Shown in pieces: positions 56,314 through 64,000 of a stretch of DNA of 64,000 nt (its first letter is position 1; each line of letters starts with the position of its first letter). Position numbers and translations under genes: made by a program. Under the pieces are notes generated by a model, which was given only the letters and a program-made list of their open reading frames with translations, searched no databases and had not been told where the DNA came from. The stretch is from Marinobacter sp. F3R11 (lineage in GTDB: Bacteria > Pseudomonadota > Gammaproteobacteria > Pseudomonadales > Oleiphilaceae), in assembly GCF_003318275.1 (NCBI RefSeq), contig NZ_QOCH01000013.1, forward strand, positions 619,152 to 683,151, written 5' to 3'.

Positions 56314-57009
56314 ATGAGATCCGTACTGAATAAAATTCTGACTGCAATGCGTGGTGGTGTTAACGAGCTGGGCGAAGCTGTAGTAGATAGCCAAGGCAAC
56401 CGCATTCTTGAACAAGAGCTCCGGGATTCCGAGCACGAACTGAAACAGGCCAAACAGGAGCTGGCCGCATTGATGGCTGAGTCAGCCTCTCTCGCCCGGC
56501 AAATCCGCTCGGAGCAGGATAGCGCCAGTAAACGCGAGCAGGATGCCCGCAAAGCCATCGCTGCCGGCCAGGAAGATCTGGCCAGAGAAGTAGCAGAACG
56601 CATTGTTGGCCATGAGCGCCGTGTAGCTGACCTGGCACAGACCCGGGAATTGCTGCAACAACGAATAGCCGGCCTGAAAGAGCGGGTTCAGCGGGCAGAG
56701 AAACAACTGGCCGATTATCGCCGTGAGCTCCAGGTAGTCAAAACCAACGAGCGGGTGCTTCGTACCACTGCCCAGATTGACACCAATATCAACAGCCAAA
56801 AATCGTCCCTGAGCACAGCCAGGGAAACTCTGGAACGCATTCGGGAGCGCCAGGCTCGCGAAGAAGACCGCCAGACAGCCAGCGCCACGCTCGAAAAAGA
56901 GCTGACTGGCGCCGACCTGGACGAGAAGCTTAAGGCCGCTGGCATTGATAGTGAGCAAGATGCGGTAAACAGCGTGCTGGCCCGTCTCAAAGACAGTCCC
57001 GCACAATAA
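56314..57009 (+). CDS. yjfJ: PspA/IM30-family membrane-remodelling protein (YjfJ-like)
   Basis: A 231-residue, almost entirely helical protein of the PspA/IM30/Vipp1 group, close to E. coli YjfJ (232). It has a short amphipathic N-terminus (RSVLNKILTAMRGG) and the coiled-coil hairpin from about residue 28 to 150, with AKQELAALMAESASLARQI. A C-terminal helical part ends in DSPAQ. These proteins polymerise on damaged membranes and preserve the proton gradient. Co-transcribed with yjfI; a strong hairpin follows at 57014. Confidence 0.9.
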   Translation: MRSVLNKILTAMRGGVNELGEAVVDSQGNRILEQELRDSEHELKQAKQELAALMAESASLARQIRSEQDSASKREQDARKAIAAGQEDLAREVAERIVGHERRVADLAQTRELLQQRIAGLKERVQRAEKQLADYRRELQVVKTNERVLRTTAQIDTNINSQKSSLSTARETLERIRERQAREEDRQTASATLEKELTGADLDEKLKAAGIDSEQDAVNSVLARLKDSPAQ

Positions 57010-57013
57010 ATCC

Positions 57014-57035
57014 GGCGCCCCCTCCAGGGGGCGCC
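57014..57035 (+). terminator. Perfect GC hairpin after the PspA gene
   Basis: GGCGCCCCCT (57014-57023) and AGGGGGCGCC (57026-57035) pair over ten bases with a two-base loop, followed by CAATTTTC. It may partially terminate, or protect the upstream mRNA, so that the next gene is made at a lower level. Confidence 0.75.
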
Positions 57036-57048
57036 CAATTTTCAGGTT

Positions 57049-57384
57049 ATGTCCATGGCAAGTAAACCGGACTGGTCAAAGGAGGAGAAAGCTGTCCAGG
57101 CAGTACAGATGGCCTTTGACCTCTCCAACGATATTCAAAGAGCTTTTCGGGTGTCTGCGGCAATGCAGGACATGACGACCTCCGACATGGTACGAAAAGT
57201 TCTTCAGCTACCGTACAGAAGAGGCAGAGCCCGCCCCCGGTTGACCATCACTCTTAAAGATGAAGACTTCGAACTACTTGCACGGAAATACGGTCTTGAC
57301 CCGCAAGACAGAGCAACAATCCGCCAGAAGGTGTCAGAGGATTTACAGGGGTTCGCTCGCAACTATCTGACCGACTCTGAGTGA
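57049..57384 (+). CDS. Small protein with ribbon-helix-helix-like segment
   Basis: A 111-residue protein not recognised by family. The segment AFRVSAAMQDMTTSDMVRKVL (about residues 32-52) has the strand-helix-helix spacing of ribbon-helix-helix DNA-binding domains, and a basic loop (YRRGRARPRLT) and a helical tail follow. ATG 57049 has CAGG four bases before it; ATG 57055 is an alternative with a better spacing. It lies between PspA and rhomboid genes and could be the local repressor (speculative). It could instead be a non-DNA-binding adaptor. Confidence 0.6.
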   Translation: MSMASKPDWSKEEKAVQAVQMAFDLSNDIQRAFRVSAAMQDMTTSDMVRKVLQLPYRRGRARPRLTITLKDEDFELLARKYGLDPQDRATIRQKVSEDLQGFARNYLTDSE

Positions 57385-57448
57385 TAACACACTCCAGCCT
57401 GCGCCAACGTTGATACTGAAAATGCGGTTTAATCAGGAATAGGATTTG

Positions 57449-58543
57449 ATGCCCAGAACACGCACCACACATTGCCCTTCATGTGACACCGCTGGCCTCG
57501 TGGCCACAAGCAATCCCTCAATCCTGAACTGCAAGCACTGCCATGGTTTGTGGTTTGAAGACGGGTCGCTGAACCAGGCCATTGCACAACAGCATGATTT
57601 TATAGACCAGTACAACCACGAGCTTCATCTCGGCCCGGCCCTTCGCACCAGTGACCGCCTGTGCCGGCGCTGCCGGGTGCCAATGACCCATTATCAGCTG
57701 CTTGCACACTACGCCACCGAAATCGACTGCTGCCCCGACTGCGATGGTGTCTGGCTCGATAAGCATGAAGTGGATCAGGTGATGCTTTCGCCCAAACTGA
57801 AGCAGGCCTTAACAGACCTGAACCAGAAAGTGAGCTGGAAGTCCTGGCTATTTCAGTTCCTGACGGCGATGCCGGTGGAGTACAACATACGGCCCCACCG
57901 AACCCCTTGGGTTACACGAACTCTGGTTGTCCTGTGCGGTCTGATTTTCGGTGCAAGCCAGCTATCACCTGCGGCTAATGAATGGGTTTTCCTCAATCTT
58001 GCACTGAACTCAGATACACAAAGCCCCACCCACTTTGTTCTACAACTACTGACCTACCAGTTCGTACACGGTGGCCTGATGCATCTGGCCGGCAACATGT
58101 ATTTCCTGTGGATTATCGGCGACAACCTGGAAGATGCCCTCGGACATACTGCATTCCTTGGGATTTACCTGTTTATGGGAGCGATGGCTGCATTAGCAGA
58201 ACTGCTACTGTTCGACACCAGCCAGGGCCCTTTACTGCTGGTTGGCGCCAGTGGTTCGATTGCAGCCCTTTTCGGCCTTTACCTGATGTGGTTCCGACAC
58301 GCCAGCCTCACTTTCATGATCATCATTTACCAGAAAAAGCTCGCACCGCAGTGGTACTTTCTGATCTGGAGTCTCATCAACCTGTTCGGGATGCTCACTG
58401 CACAGGGCGGCGTGGCCTGGGTGGCCCACCTCGGCGGATTCATGCTGGGGCTTTTACTTGGTTATTTGCTCAGAGATTACATATTCAGGAAAAACCCGTT
58501 GATAGCTATGCTGAATGAGCCGGAGGCTGTGGTGCAAAGGTGA
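57449..58543 (+). CDS. Rhomboid intramembrane protease with two N-terminal zinc ribbons
   Basis: A 364-residue membrane protein. The soluble N-terminus has two TFIIB-type zinc ribbons: CPSC...CKHC (about residues 8-35) and CRRC...CPDC (about 70-103), each followed by GLWF or GVWL. The rhomboid domain (about 150-355) has HGGLMHLAGN in TM2, the catalytic serine in GASGSI near residue 267 and the catalytic histidine in WVAHLGGF near 327. An ATG at 57449 follows a possible TTG at 57446. Probably cleaves a membrane-anchored substrate; the zinc ribbons may recognise it. Convergent with the DUF4124 gene. Confidence 0.88.
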   Translation: MPRTRTTHCPSCDTAGLVATSNPSILNCKHCHGLWFEDGSLNQAIAQQHDFIDQYNHELHLGPALRTSDRLCRRCRVPMTHYQLLAHYATEIDCCPDCDGVWLDKHEVDQVMLSPKLKQALTDLNQKVSWKSWLFQFLTAMPVEYNIRPHRTPWVTRTLVVLCGLIFGASQLSPAANEWVFLNLALNSDTQSPTHFVLQLLTYQFVHGGLMHLAGNMYFLWIIGDNLEDALGHTAFLGIYLFMGAMAALAELLLFDTSQGPLLLVGASGSIAALFGLYLMWFRHASLTFMIIIYQKKLAPQWYFLIWSLINLFGMLTAQGGVAWVAHLGGFMLGLLLGYLLRDYIFRKNPLIAMLNEPEAVVQR

Positions 58544-58570
58544 AAACCTGCGATGCCAGCGAACGCAGAC

Positions 58571-59014
58571 TCAAATGTCGCACTCACTCTGGACGTGCGC
58601 CCGGAATTCCTTGCGAATCTGCTCGTTTTCTTCATCATTTACATAAACGCGCTCGCCATCCTTGTTCAACCTGTATAGCCGAGACACCCTCTCAAGGTAT
58701 TTCATACGTGCTACCAAATCCTCACACCTGGCTTCCCTCTCGGCGGCCAGAGCCTCTTGCTCGGCGCGGGCCTGTTTTTGAACCGCACGTTCCTTTTCAC
58801 TCTGCTCGACAAACTCGCTCATCCGCTGCTTGCGCTCACTGACAGCCGCATCCACCGCTGGCCGTGCTTTTTCCAACTGCACCTCGCTGGAAACAGCATT
58901 CGCAGGTGGCCGGTCACCAAAGTGCGTCTGCCCGTTCTCATCAACCCAGCGATAGGCTTCGGCCTGGGCGACGGAAGCCACTAACAAAAGAAGGAGAACT
59001 ATAAAGCCTTTCAT
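58571..59014 (-). CDS. Small exported DUF4124 protein
   Basis: A 147-residue protein with a signal peptide (MKGFIVLLLLLVASVAQA-E), the DUF4124 motif YRWVDENGQTHFGDRPP, and then a charged helical tail rich in Glu and Arg (about residues 60-110). ATG 59014 is chosen because the signal peptide then starts at residue 1; an in-frame ATG at 59032 adds six residues and has no better ribosome site. The longer open frame to 59215 is not supported. Probably periplasmic or lipophilic; function unknown. Confidence 0.82.
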   Translation of the reverse strand: MKGFIVLLLLLVASVAQAEAYRWVDENGQTHFGDRPPANAVSSEVQLEKARPAVDAAVSERKQRMSEFVEQSEKERAVQKQARAEQEALAAEREARCEDLVARMKYLERVSRLYRLNKDGERVYVNDEENEQIRKEFRAHVQSECDI

Positions 59015-59163
59015 CACTTGTAATCTCTGCATTGATAAATTTGCACATTTTAGCCAGTTACGAGGCTCATTGCGTAGGTATTGGATCACCCTTCCCGGCA
59101 AAATCCCGATCCCAAACGGGGATTGAACTAGCGCCATGGATGATTCGCCAGCCTCTGCTGGAC

Positions 59164-60780
59164 TTAACCCAACATAAGAAAAAGCAATATCAAGAAGGCA
59201 ATAAAGCCAAGACAAATTCCAATGACAGCGCCCGAATTGCCAGGATCTTTATCGAGTGCGGGCTTGCCCCGAGCCTGATCGCTCAGAAATACTTTAAAGT
59301 CCGAGATCAACTGAGTGTTGGAGGTTCGAACGCCGGTATACCAAGCATCCGGGAACTCAACCGCTTTCTTCGGTATAACGATAGGAACGCACATCGAACC
59401 AAAATGAACCATTCCATTCAACACCAGGCTGTCTCGACGCGGTATTCCACACGGAAGATCGGATGCCAGTACTTTCAGATCTTCCAGCACCTCAACAACA
59501 TAGCCCTCGGGTACTTCGCCATGTATCAGTACAGGCACCTTGTGTGGTCCGCAGGGCATCGCAGCTAATAATGGGAACCGGATATCATTGACATCTGGAT
59601 GGAAAATTTTGCCCAGATTGTCAGGACGAAAGGGCCTCACGCCTGCAAACTGACCGAAAACCAATGACACATGCGTGCCCAGTTCCCTCCCCTTCCAGAA
59701 CAATATCCAGGCAATGGCCCGGACCATTTTCAAGCGCAAGCATTCCGGCACCGGATGCCGCCCCGGTGACTTGGGTAACCAGACCTCATCGGAATAGTCG
59801 GTCAGAGCCAACCCATCACCGCCTAGCCATAGGCACCAATCGGGATGATCCTCGAAGAGAATCCGAAATTTCCGGCCCTCAACACGATCCAACCCCTTAT
59901 CTTCCGAGCCTTCTATTTCGGCAAAAACCTGCCCCTTGCTGACTTCCAGATGAAGCCGGTTTGAATCCGGCATAATCTCATTATTTAGCTCCCGCTCAAG
60001 GTCATAGAAAGAGGATAGTAAAGCATCATCAATCAACGAAGGATGGCGAACATATGTATCCGGAATAACGCCACCGCCCGCCTTTTCTTCACCCCCGGTC
60101 AACGGCGTAAAGTCATAGCACGGCCTCGCCCACCTATCGAAGAGCTCCATTTCACCTTTCGTCAACCGACTGCGCCTGCGTGCTTCCGGAAGCGAACTCT
60201 CCTGCCCAACGAAGATAAGGCTATTCCTGTCATCGTAAATCAGGAATTCATCGGCGACTTCGAGATCAGAGTGGCTGGAAACACGGCTGATTTTCCAATA
60301 TTGAGATCTAACCTCAACTGAGCAACCTTCCCTGTTTTCACCCTGCAAAGAATAAAGTCGGGCCTGATACAGCCGCTCCTTTCCGCCCTCCACTGGCACT
60401 AGAGCAGTCATTCCAAACAGCTCCGTAAGCGACTGATTCATGATGATCTCGGCACCGATCCAGGTTAGCCAAGCCCCCAGCATGTATGCGTTTCTGGCAA
60501 GCTCTCTCAATGGTTCGGGCTTGATGAATACATCGGCTCCCTCAGGAATGACAAAGGTTTCCAAGGCTGTATGAATCTCGTTAGCGTCCGGGCTTGCCAG
60601 AAAGCTCTTACAACCCTCAACAGAATAAAGCATCGGCAACTCAAGCTCTTGGCGTTTTTTGATAAACACGGTGTAAAACACAACATCACCCCATTCCCGG
60701 ATGAGCTTCAGGTGGTCACCGTTGTTCAGCGCCTTGGTAAACTCCGATAATGCAGGTACAGACAGATCTTCCTTGGTCAT
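59164..60780 (-). CDS. Unrecognised tail-anchored protein
   Basis: A 538-residue protein that I do not recognise. It is rich in Trp, Glu and Arg and lacks an N-terminal signal peptide. The single hydrophobic segment is at the C-terminus (about 518-536, GAVIGICLGFIAFLILLFLML), which suggests a tail anchor. A stretch around 250-330 (LERELNNEIMPDSNRLHLEV) looks like a folded beta-rich core. AAGGA lies 12 bases upstream of ATG 60780. It follows the VasX-like effector group on the same strand, so a link to type VI secretion is possible but unproved. Confidence 0.75.
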   Translation of the reverse strand: MTKEDLSVPALSEFTKALNNGDHLKLIREWGDVVFYTVFIKKRQELELPMLYSVEGCKSFLASPDANEIHTALETFVIPEGADVFIKPEPLRELARNAYMLGAWLTWIGAEIIMNQSLTELFGMTALVPVEGGKERLYQARLYSLQGENREGCSVEVRSQYWKISRVSSHSDLEVADEFLIYDDRNSLIFVGQESSLPEARRRSRLTKGEMELFDRWARPCYDFTPLTGGEEKAGGGVIPDTYVRHPSLIDDALLSSFYDLERELNNEIMPDSNRLHLEVSKGQVFAEIEGSEDKGLDRVEGRKFRILFEDHPDWCLWLGGDGLALTDYSDEVWLPKSPGRHPVPECLRLKMVRAIAWILFWKGRELGTHVSLVFGQFAGVRPFRPDNLGKIFHPDVNDIRFPLLAAMPCGPHKVPVLIHGEVPEGYVVEVLEDLKVLASDLPCGIPRRDSLVLNGMVHFGSMCVPIVIPKKAVEFPDAWYTGVRTSNTQLISDFKVFLSDQARGKPALDKDPGNSGAVIGICLGFIAFLILLFLMLG

Positions 60781-61135
60781 TTGGGGACAACATCCTTTTA
60801 TTGCCTTGTTAACGATCTAGTTCCGAGCTCGATCCTGAGTCAGTAACATGTTCTGAAAATCACGAAATGCCCTCAACCCACGGATCATTGCCCCTCTCTG
60901 TTTTGGGATCCAAAGTTCCGTGGGAAAAGCGCATCTTTAGCACTCTCAATCTGGTGCTTCGCTCATGATGCATGGTCCAGTTATTACCACTTCTTATTAA
61001 GAAGTTTATGTTGATTGTCTTACTTGAATCGTTCGTATTCGAGCTAGCTCATATCCCGCCAGTATAAAGGAGCCCGCCCCTTCCTTTCGTCCCGGGTGGT
61101 CGGGACCAACTGGCAATATGCCTGTGGAGCAGTGA
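60781..61135. other. 355-base stretch without a recognised gene
   Basis: No frame of coding character was seen on either strand. A short GTCCC/GGGAC pairing near 61088-61105 is too small to call a terminator. The promoter of the 60780 gene would lie at the low end. The rest shows nothing I can name. Confidence 0.35.
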
Positions 61136-62464
61136 TCAAGCCTGGTAACGACCACGCCCCCTTTTGCTCCGTTGTTTAGCCTCACGCCCGGCCTGCCACT
61201 CAGACACCGGCCCCATCCGGGTGAAGCGCAGGCCTCGCTCATAAGCACGGGTAAGTTGCTGATTCAGGCTCTGGAGAGCCTCGGATGGTTTGGCCCACTG
61301 ATCCTGGGGCAGAGGCGCAGACCAGGCTTTCAGTTCTTCGGGCAGGCTCTTCAGGGCCAGGGTCTTGATGCGGCGTTCGGTGATGATGTGGGCCAAGTAG
61401 CGCTGGAAGAACCAGTCACCCACTTTCTTGCCCAGCCAGGGTAACAGGGACATGTCTTTGCGGGCCTGACGGCACTTGGCTTTGTAGTGGGCCAGGGTTT
61501 CATCATCCTTTGGATCCGGGCAGGCCTCGGGGCCGTTTTCCATAAACTGACGAATACACTCCCACTGGGCCAGGCCGGCGGTTTCGTGGCCCACGTTGAT
61601 GCTGGCCGCCGCCAGGGCCGATTCCGGGTCGTCCGGTTTCGGAATCGCCAGGGTCAGAACTGTGTGTGTGGCCATCAGGCTGGGGCCCATGTTGTGTTTT
61701 GTCTCGATGTAGGCGACCAGTTTTTCCCAGGGGTGGATTTCGTAGATGAGTTTGGGATCGTGTTTTTTCTTCAGGCGGAGGGCGATGAAAAGGTAGGTGC
61801 CGACCACCAGAACCTCAACCATTAGAGCTATCAACAAGTAGCTCCGTACACGTTGAACGTATTCCTCTGGATTGTTTTCCAAGCCAATAGGCGCATACAG
61901 AACTGCAGCTATTGTGAATGCGATCAGGATATACGCAATTCCGGCAGTATTTTCTGTCCAAAAAGGTAGTTTGAACTCCTTTCCTTCGGTCCAGCGCGGT
62001 ATGGCGATCTCCCGGCGCTGCCGGTTCAGCCTCACCGGAGGTGTTTCCTTCACCGCCTTGTTACCTAGGAAATGCATGTACAGGCCCCAAGGCAAAGAAA
62101 TAAGAAGATTCCCGACAAGCATGAACAGTGGTGCTTCCCAATCCCAGTGACCAAACTGGTTCGGCCCTACTATGAACATAAAGCCAAAGCCTAAAAACCC
62201 AATGGATAACAGGCTCAGGCTCAAGAACATTAAGGAAAACTCTGCGCCAAACAACAGATTGCCATTCTGCAAATCCAGCCAAGCTTCATTTTTGCGCCGA
62301 ATCCAGGCATTCACATCCACTGCCCGCTCCCCCGTAGCCACCGGGGCCGGACTCAGGGCCAGTAACTCACCCTCTTCGCTGGTGCGATGCACCCCAGGTT
62401 CCCAGCCCGGCTCAGAAGATGGGAAAACGGTTGAGGAATTCTCGTTGGCGTTTGTCATCGTCAT
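61136..62464 (-). CDS. Four-TM protein next to a VasX-like effector
   Basis: A 442-residue membrane protein with four clear hydrophobic segments, at about residues 75-98, 108-130, 172-195 and 205-228 (FMFIVGPNQF, LFMLVGNLLISLPWGLY, AYILIAFTIAAVLYAPI, SYLLIALMVEVLVVGTYLFIAL). A long cytoplasmic tail ends in a basic cluster, KQRSKRGRGRYQA. The ATG overlaps the effector stop codon by ATGA. In VasX systems the neighbouring gene encodes a multi-TM immunity protein (TsiV2 in Vibrio cholerae), so immunity is a plausible role. A DUF6708-type accessory is the alternative. Neither was verified. Confidence 0.75.
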   Translation of the reverse strand: MTMTNANENSSTVFPSSEPGWEPGVHRTSEEGELLALSPAPVATGERAVDVNAWIRRKNEAWLDLQNGNLLFGAEFSLMFLSLSLLSIGFLGFGFMFIVGPNQFGHWDWEAPLFMLVGNLLISLPWGLYMHFLGNKAVKETPPVRLNRQRREIAIPRWTEGKEFKLPFWTENTAGIAYILIAFTIAAVLYAPIGLENNPEEYVQRVRSYLLIALMVEVLVVGTYLFIALRLKKKHDPKLIYEIHPWEKLVAYIETKHNMGPSLMATHTVLTLAIPKPDDPESALAAASINVGHETAGLAQWECIRQFMENGPEACPDPKDDETLAHYKAKCRQARKDMSLLPWLGKKVGDWFFQRYLAHIITERRIKTLALKSLPEELKAWSAPLPQDQWAKPSEALQSLNQQLTRAYERGLRFTRMGPVSEWQAGREAKQRSKRGRGRYQA

Positions 62465-64000
62465 AATTTCTTGGGTTCGCTTATCAGGGCATGGTATTTG
62501 ATGATCAAGACGTTCAGACGATGGTCGGGCTTATCCAGCCTGTTTACCTGCTGCCACCTTTTGGCCTCGTTGGCTCCGACCATAGGTAAATCGCCCTGTT
62601 CGTGCAATATGAGCTTGTAGTGATACGCCTTATCAGCTTCCGGCAACCATTCCGAGGCATTGGCCGCCTTGTAGCGGAAGGCCAGGTAGAACCCATCTGC
62701 GGTCTCCAGGTCGGCTTCGGTCAGGGACAACTCCAACGCAACACCCGCTGCCCCCATGCTCTTTTTCGTGATCGCCTGCGCCCAATAATCGTGGTCAGGG
62801 TCCCACATGGTGCCTTCCTGCCTCAGTACCGCCCATTCCATGTTATCGGCGTCCAGTGCACTCAGCCCGGGTAATTCCAGCCGCAAGGCACAGTAGCTCG
62901 TCCGCCCGTCCAGAGCGGACTGTTCTGCTTTCACAGACAGGGTGGGCTGGTAAATGGCCCTGGCCAGTTCGTGGCGTTGCTGATCCGCGCCCCAGCCTTT
63001 GGCTTCCTTACCCCAGGCACCGTGTTCACACCAACGTTGCACGTCTGTACGTCTGAAATAGCTTTGTACCCAGTTGCCAAGGCAGACAAACGCAGTACCA
63101 ATCCACAGGTAAACATTCAATCCCCGAAACAGGCCACCAGCCAATGACAGCATTCCTCGGTTGACCGATTTCCAGGTGATATCGGCTGAGGTTTTGCGAA
63201 GGACGTGGTAAATGCCAGCAGACCCAGTTCTGGCCATTCGCCAGCTACCAGCCCCAAGCAGGCTATCACCGGCCAGCGTAATGCCTGCTCCGGTTTTTAC
63301 CCCAGCGCTATTATTCGCGTCAACGATCGCAAAGAACTGTTTTATTCCATCAGCACCTGCCGAGAAAAACCCAGCCCACGCCGCAATGGTGCCACCCCAA
63401 ACATTCACCCGGGCCAACCGCGTCAATACTTCATCGGCCTGGGATATGGCCTGGTAGTAATAATTCAGGCGGGCACTGCCGACGATGGTCAACACACTGG
63501 CGGCCGCGCCGATTGTGCCCGTAGCTCCGGAAAACGCGTCTGCCCAGCTGCCATCCGGATCGTCATTTGTCAATTTTTTGATTGCATCCCATGTTCCAAC
63601 GGCCCCAACCAATCCCATAAACGACACCAGACCCAGGCCTCCAATACGTTTCGGCAGATCCAGCGTATCCTGCCCGTGGATCATGCCCCGGCCATAATCC
63701 ATCATGCGGGTAAGCCCACCCCGATCTCTCAGGCGTCTCAGCTCATCCACTTCCGCCTGCACAGCACGGCCGTATGCGGTGCGGGTCAAGCCGCCTATCA
63801 AGAGGGCCCCGCTGTGGTTTTCTCCCTCAACCGGAGACGTATCCATCAGTTGAAAGCCTCGTTCACGAAGCTGATTCGTCAGCTCTTTCTTTTGAGCACG
63901 GATGGCCCGGATCTGTTCGTCATACTCTCGCTTGTATCGGCGACGATCCCGGGTACTGGCCTCGCTATGCCGCTGCTGAAGGCGATTTTCATTGTCCAAA
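62461..64000 (-). CDS. VasX-like pore-forming type VI effector, C-terminal part
   Basis: The frame is open to the window edge, so the protein is at least 513 residues and its N-terminus is missing. The listed TTG near 63999 is not a real start. The visible chain begins with a charged coiled segment (RRYKREYDEQIRAI). Several hydrophobic stretches follow, e.g. GLGLVSFMGLVGAVGTW, SGATGTIGAAASVLTIVG, GGTIAAWAGFFSAGADGI and VYLWIGTAFVCLGNWV. A beta-rich C-terminal part ends in ISEPKKL. This resembles the colicin-like C-terminus of VasX and BTH_I2691-type effectors (inference from pattern). No structural type VI genes are in the window. Confidence 0.65.
   Translation of the reverse strand, partial: LDNENRLQQRHSEASTRDRRRYKREYDEQIRAIRAQKKELTNQLRERGFQLMDTSPVEGENHSGALLIGGLTRTAYGRAVQAEVDELRRLRDRGGLTRMMDYGRGMIHGQDTLDLPKRIGGLGLVSFMGLVGAVGTWDAIKKLTNDDPDGSWADAFSGATGTIGAAASVLTIVGSARLNYYYQAISQADEVLTRLARVNVWGGTIAAWAGFFSAGADGIKQFFAIVDANNSAGVKTGAGITLAGDSLLGAGSWRMARTGSAGIYHVLRKTSADITWKSVNRGMLSLAGGLFRGLNVYLWIGTAFVCLGNWVQSYFRRTDVQRWCEHGAWGKEAKGWGADQQRHELARAIYQPTLSVKAEQSALDGRTSYCALRLELPGLSALDADNMEWAVLRQEGTMWDPDHDYWAQAITKKSMGAAGVALELSLTEADLETADGFYLAFRYKAANASEWLPEADKAYHYKLILHEQGDLPMVGANEAKRWQQVNRLDKPDHRLNVLIIKYHALISEPKKL

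Overview
The window reads as a chromosomal segment of a marine, organic-acid-using gammaproteobacterium, most likely Marinobacter or a close relative. This is an inference from the MerR-type LiuR leucine-catabolism regulon, E. coli-like IlvGM, the yqiJK/yjfIJ-type genes, a VasX-like type VI effector and a mid-50s GC content. No rRNA, tRNA, CRISPR array, prophage or complete insertion sequence was seen. Genes are densely packed, and many neighbours overlap by ATGA.

Region 1 (1-8.7 kb, plus strand): the 3' part of ilvG, ilvM, an MFS transporter, then a complete oligopeptide/dipeptide-type ABC importer (Tat-exported binding protein, two permeases, one fused double ATPase). A sigma54-like promoter may precede the importer.

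Region 2 (8.7-14.7 kb): a cynABDS-type cyanate operon on the minus strand. It diverges from an NtrC-family PAS-AAA+-Fis activator gene. The 304 bp between them holds two sigma54-type promoters pointing outwards and three copies of the palindrome ACGA-N4-TCGT between them, which gives a nearly complete picture of a sigma54-controlled cyanate-use switch.

Region 3 (14.7-36.7 kb): acyl-CoA catabolism. Two acyl-CoA dehydrogenase/thiolase pairs and an HSD17B10-like dehydrogenase lie on the minus strand. An AraC regulator and an acyl-CoA ligase follow. Next comes the leucine operon liuR-liuA-liuB-liuC-liuD-liuE with an AhpD-like protein and a second acyl-CoA ligase, then a carotenoid-desaturase-like oxidoreductase, a broken aspartate racemase and a DUF4124/TPR protein.

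Region 4 (37-46.4 kb, minus strand): a branched-chain-type ABC importer (livM, livH, livK, livF, livG) preceded by a thioesterase and an acyl-CoA ligase, then a proline-racemase-superfamily protein coupled to a quinone-reductase-like dehydrogenase. Four LiuR-type palindromes (centres near 17903, 23375, 41930, 44085) tie regions 3 and 4 into one regulon for leucine, isoleucine and branched acids. Transport, CoA activation, dehydrogenation, carboxylation and thiolysis are all represented.

Region 5 (46.4-58.5 kb): an AI-2E-family permease, then a divergent locus. A 1758-residue AAA+ ATPase, a long flotillin (YqiK-like) and an OB-fold membrane protein (YqiJ-like) lie on one side. A DUF2170 protein (YjfI-like), a PspA/IM30 protein (YjfJ-like), a small ribbon-helix-helix-like protein and a zinc-ribbon rhomboid protease lie on the other. 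Two identical-pattern palindromes TTGACA-N5-TGTCAA sit in the shared promoter region. This is the best candidate here for an incompletely described system, probably for membrane-stress repair.

Region 6 (58.5-64 kb, minus strand): a small DUF4124 protein, a tail-anchored orphan, a four-TM protein and the C-terminal part of a VasX-like pore-forming type VI effector that runs off the window.
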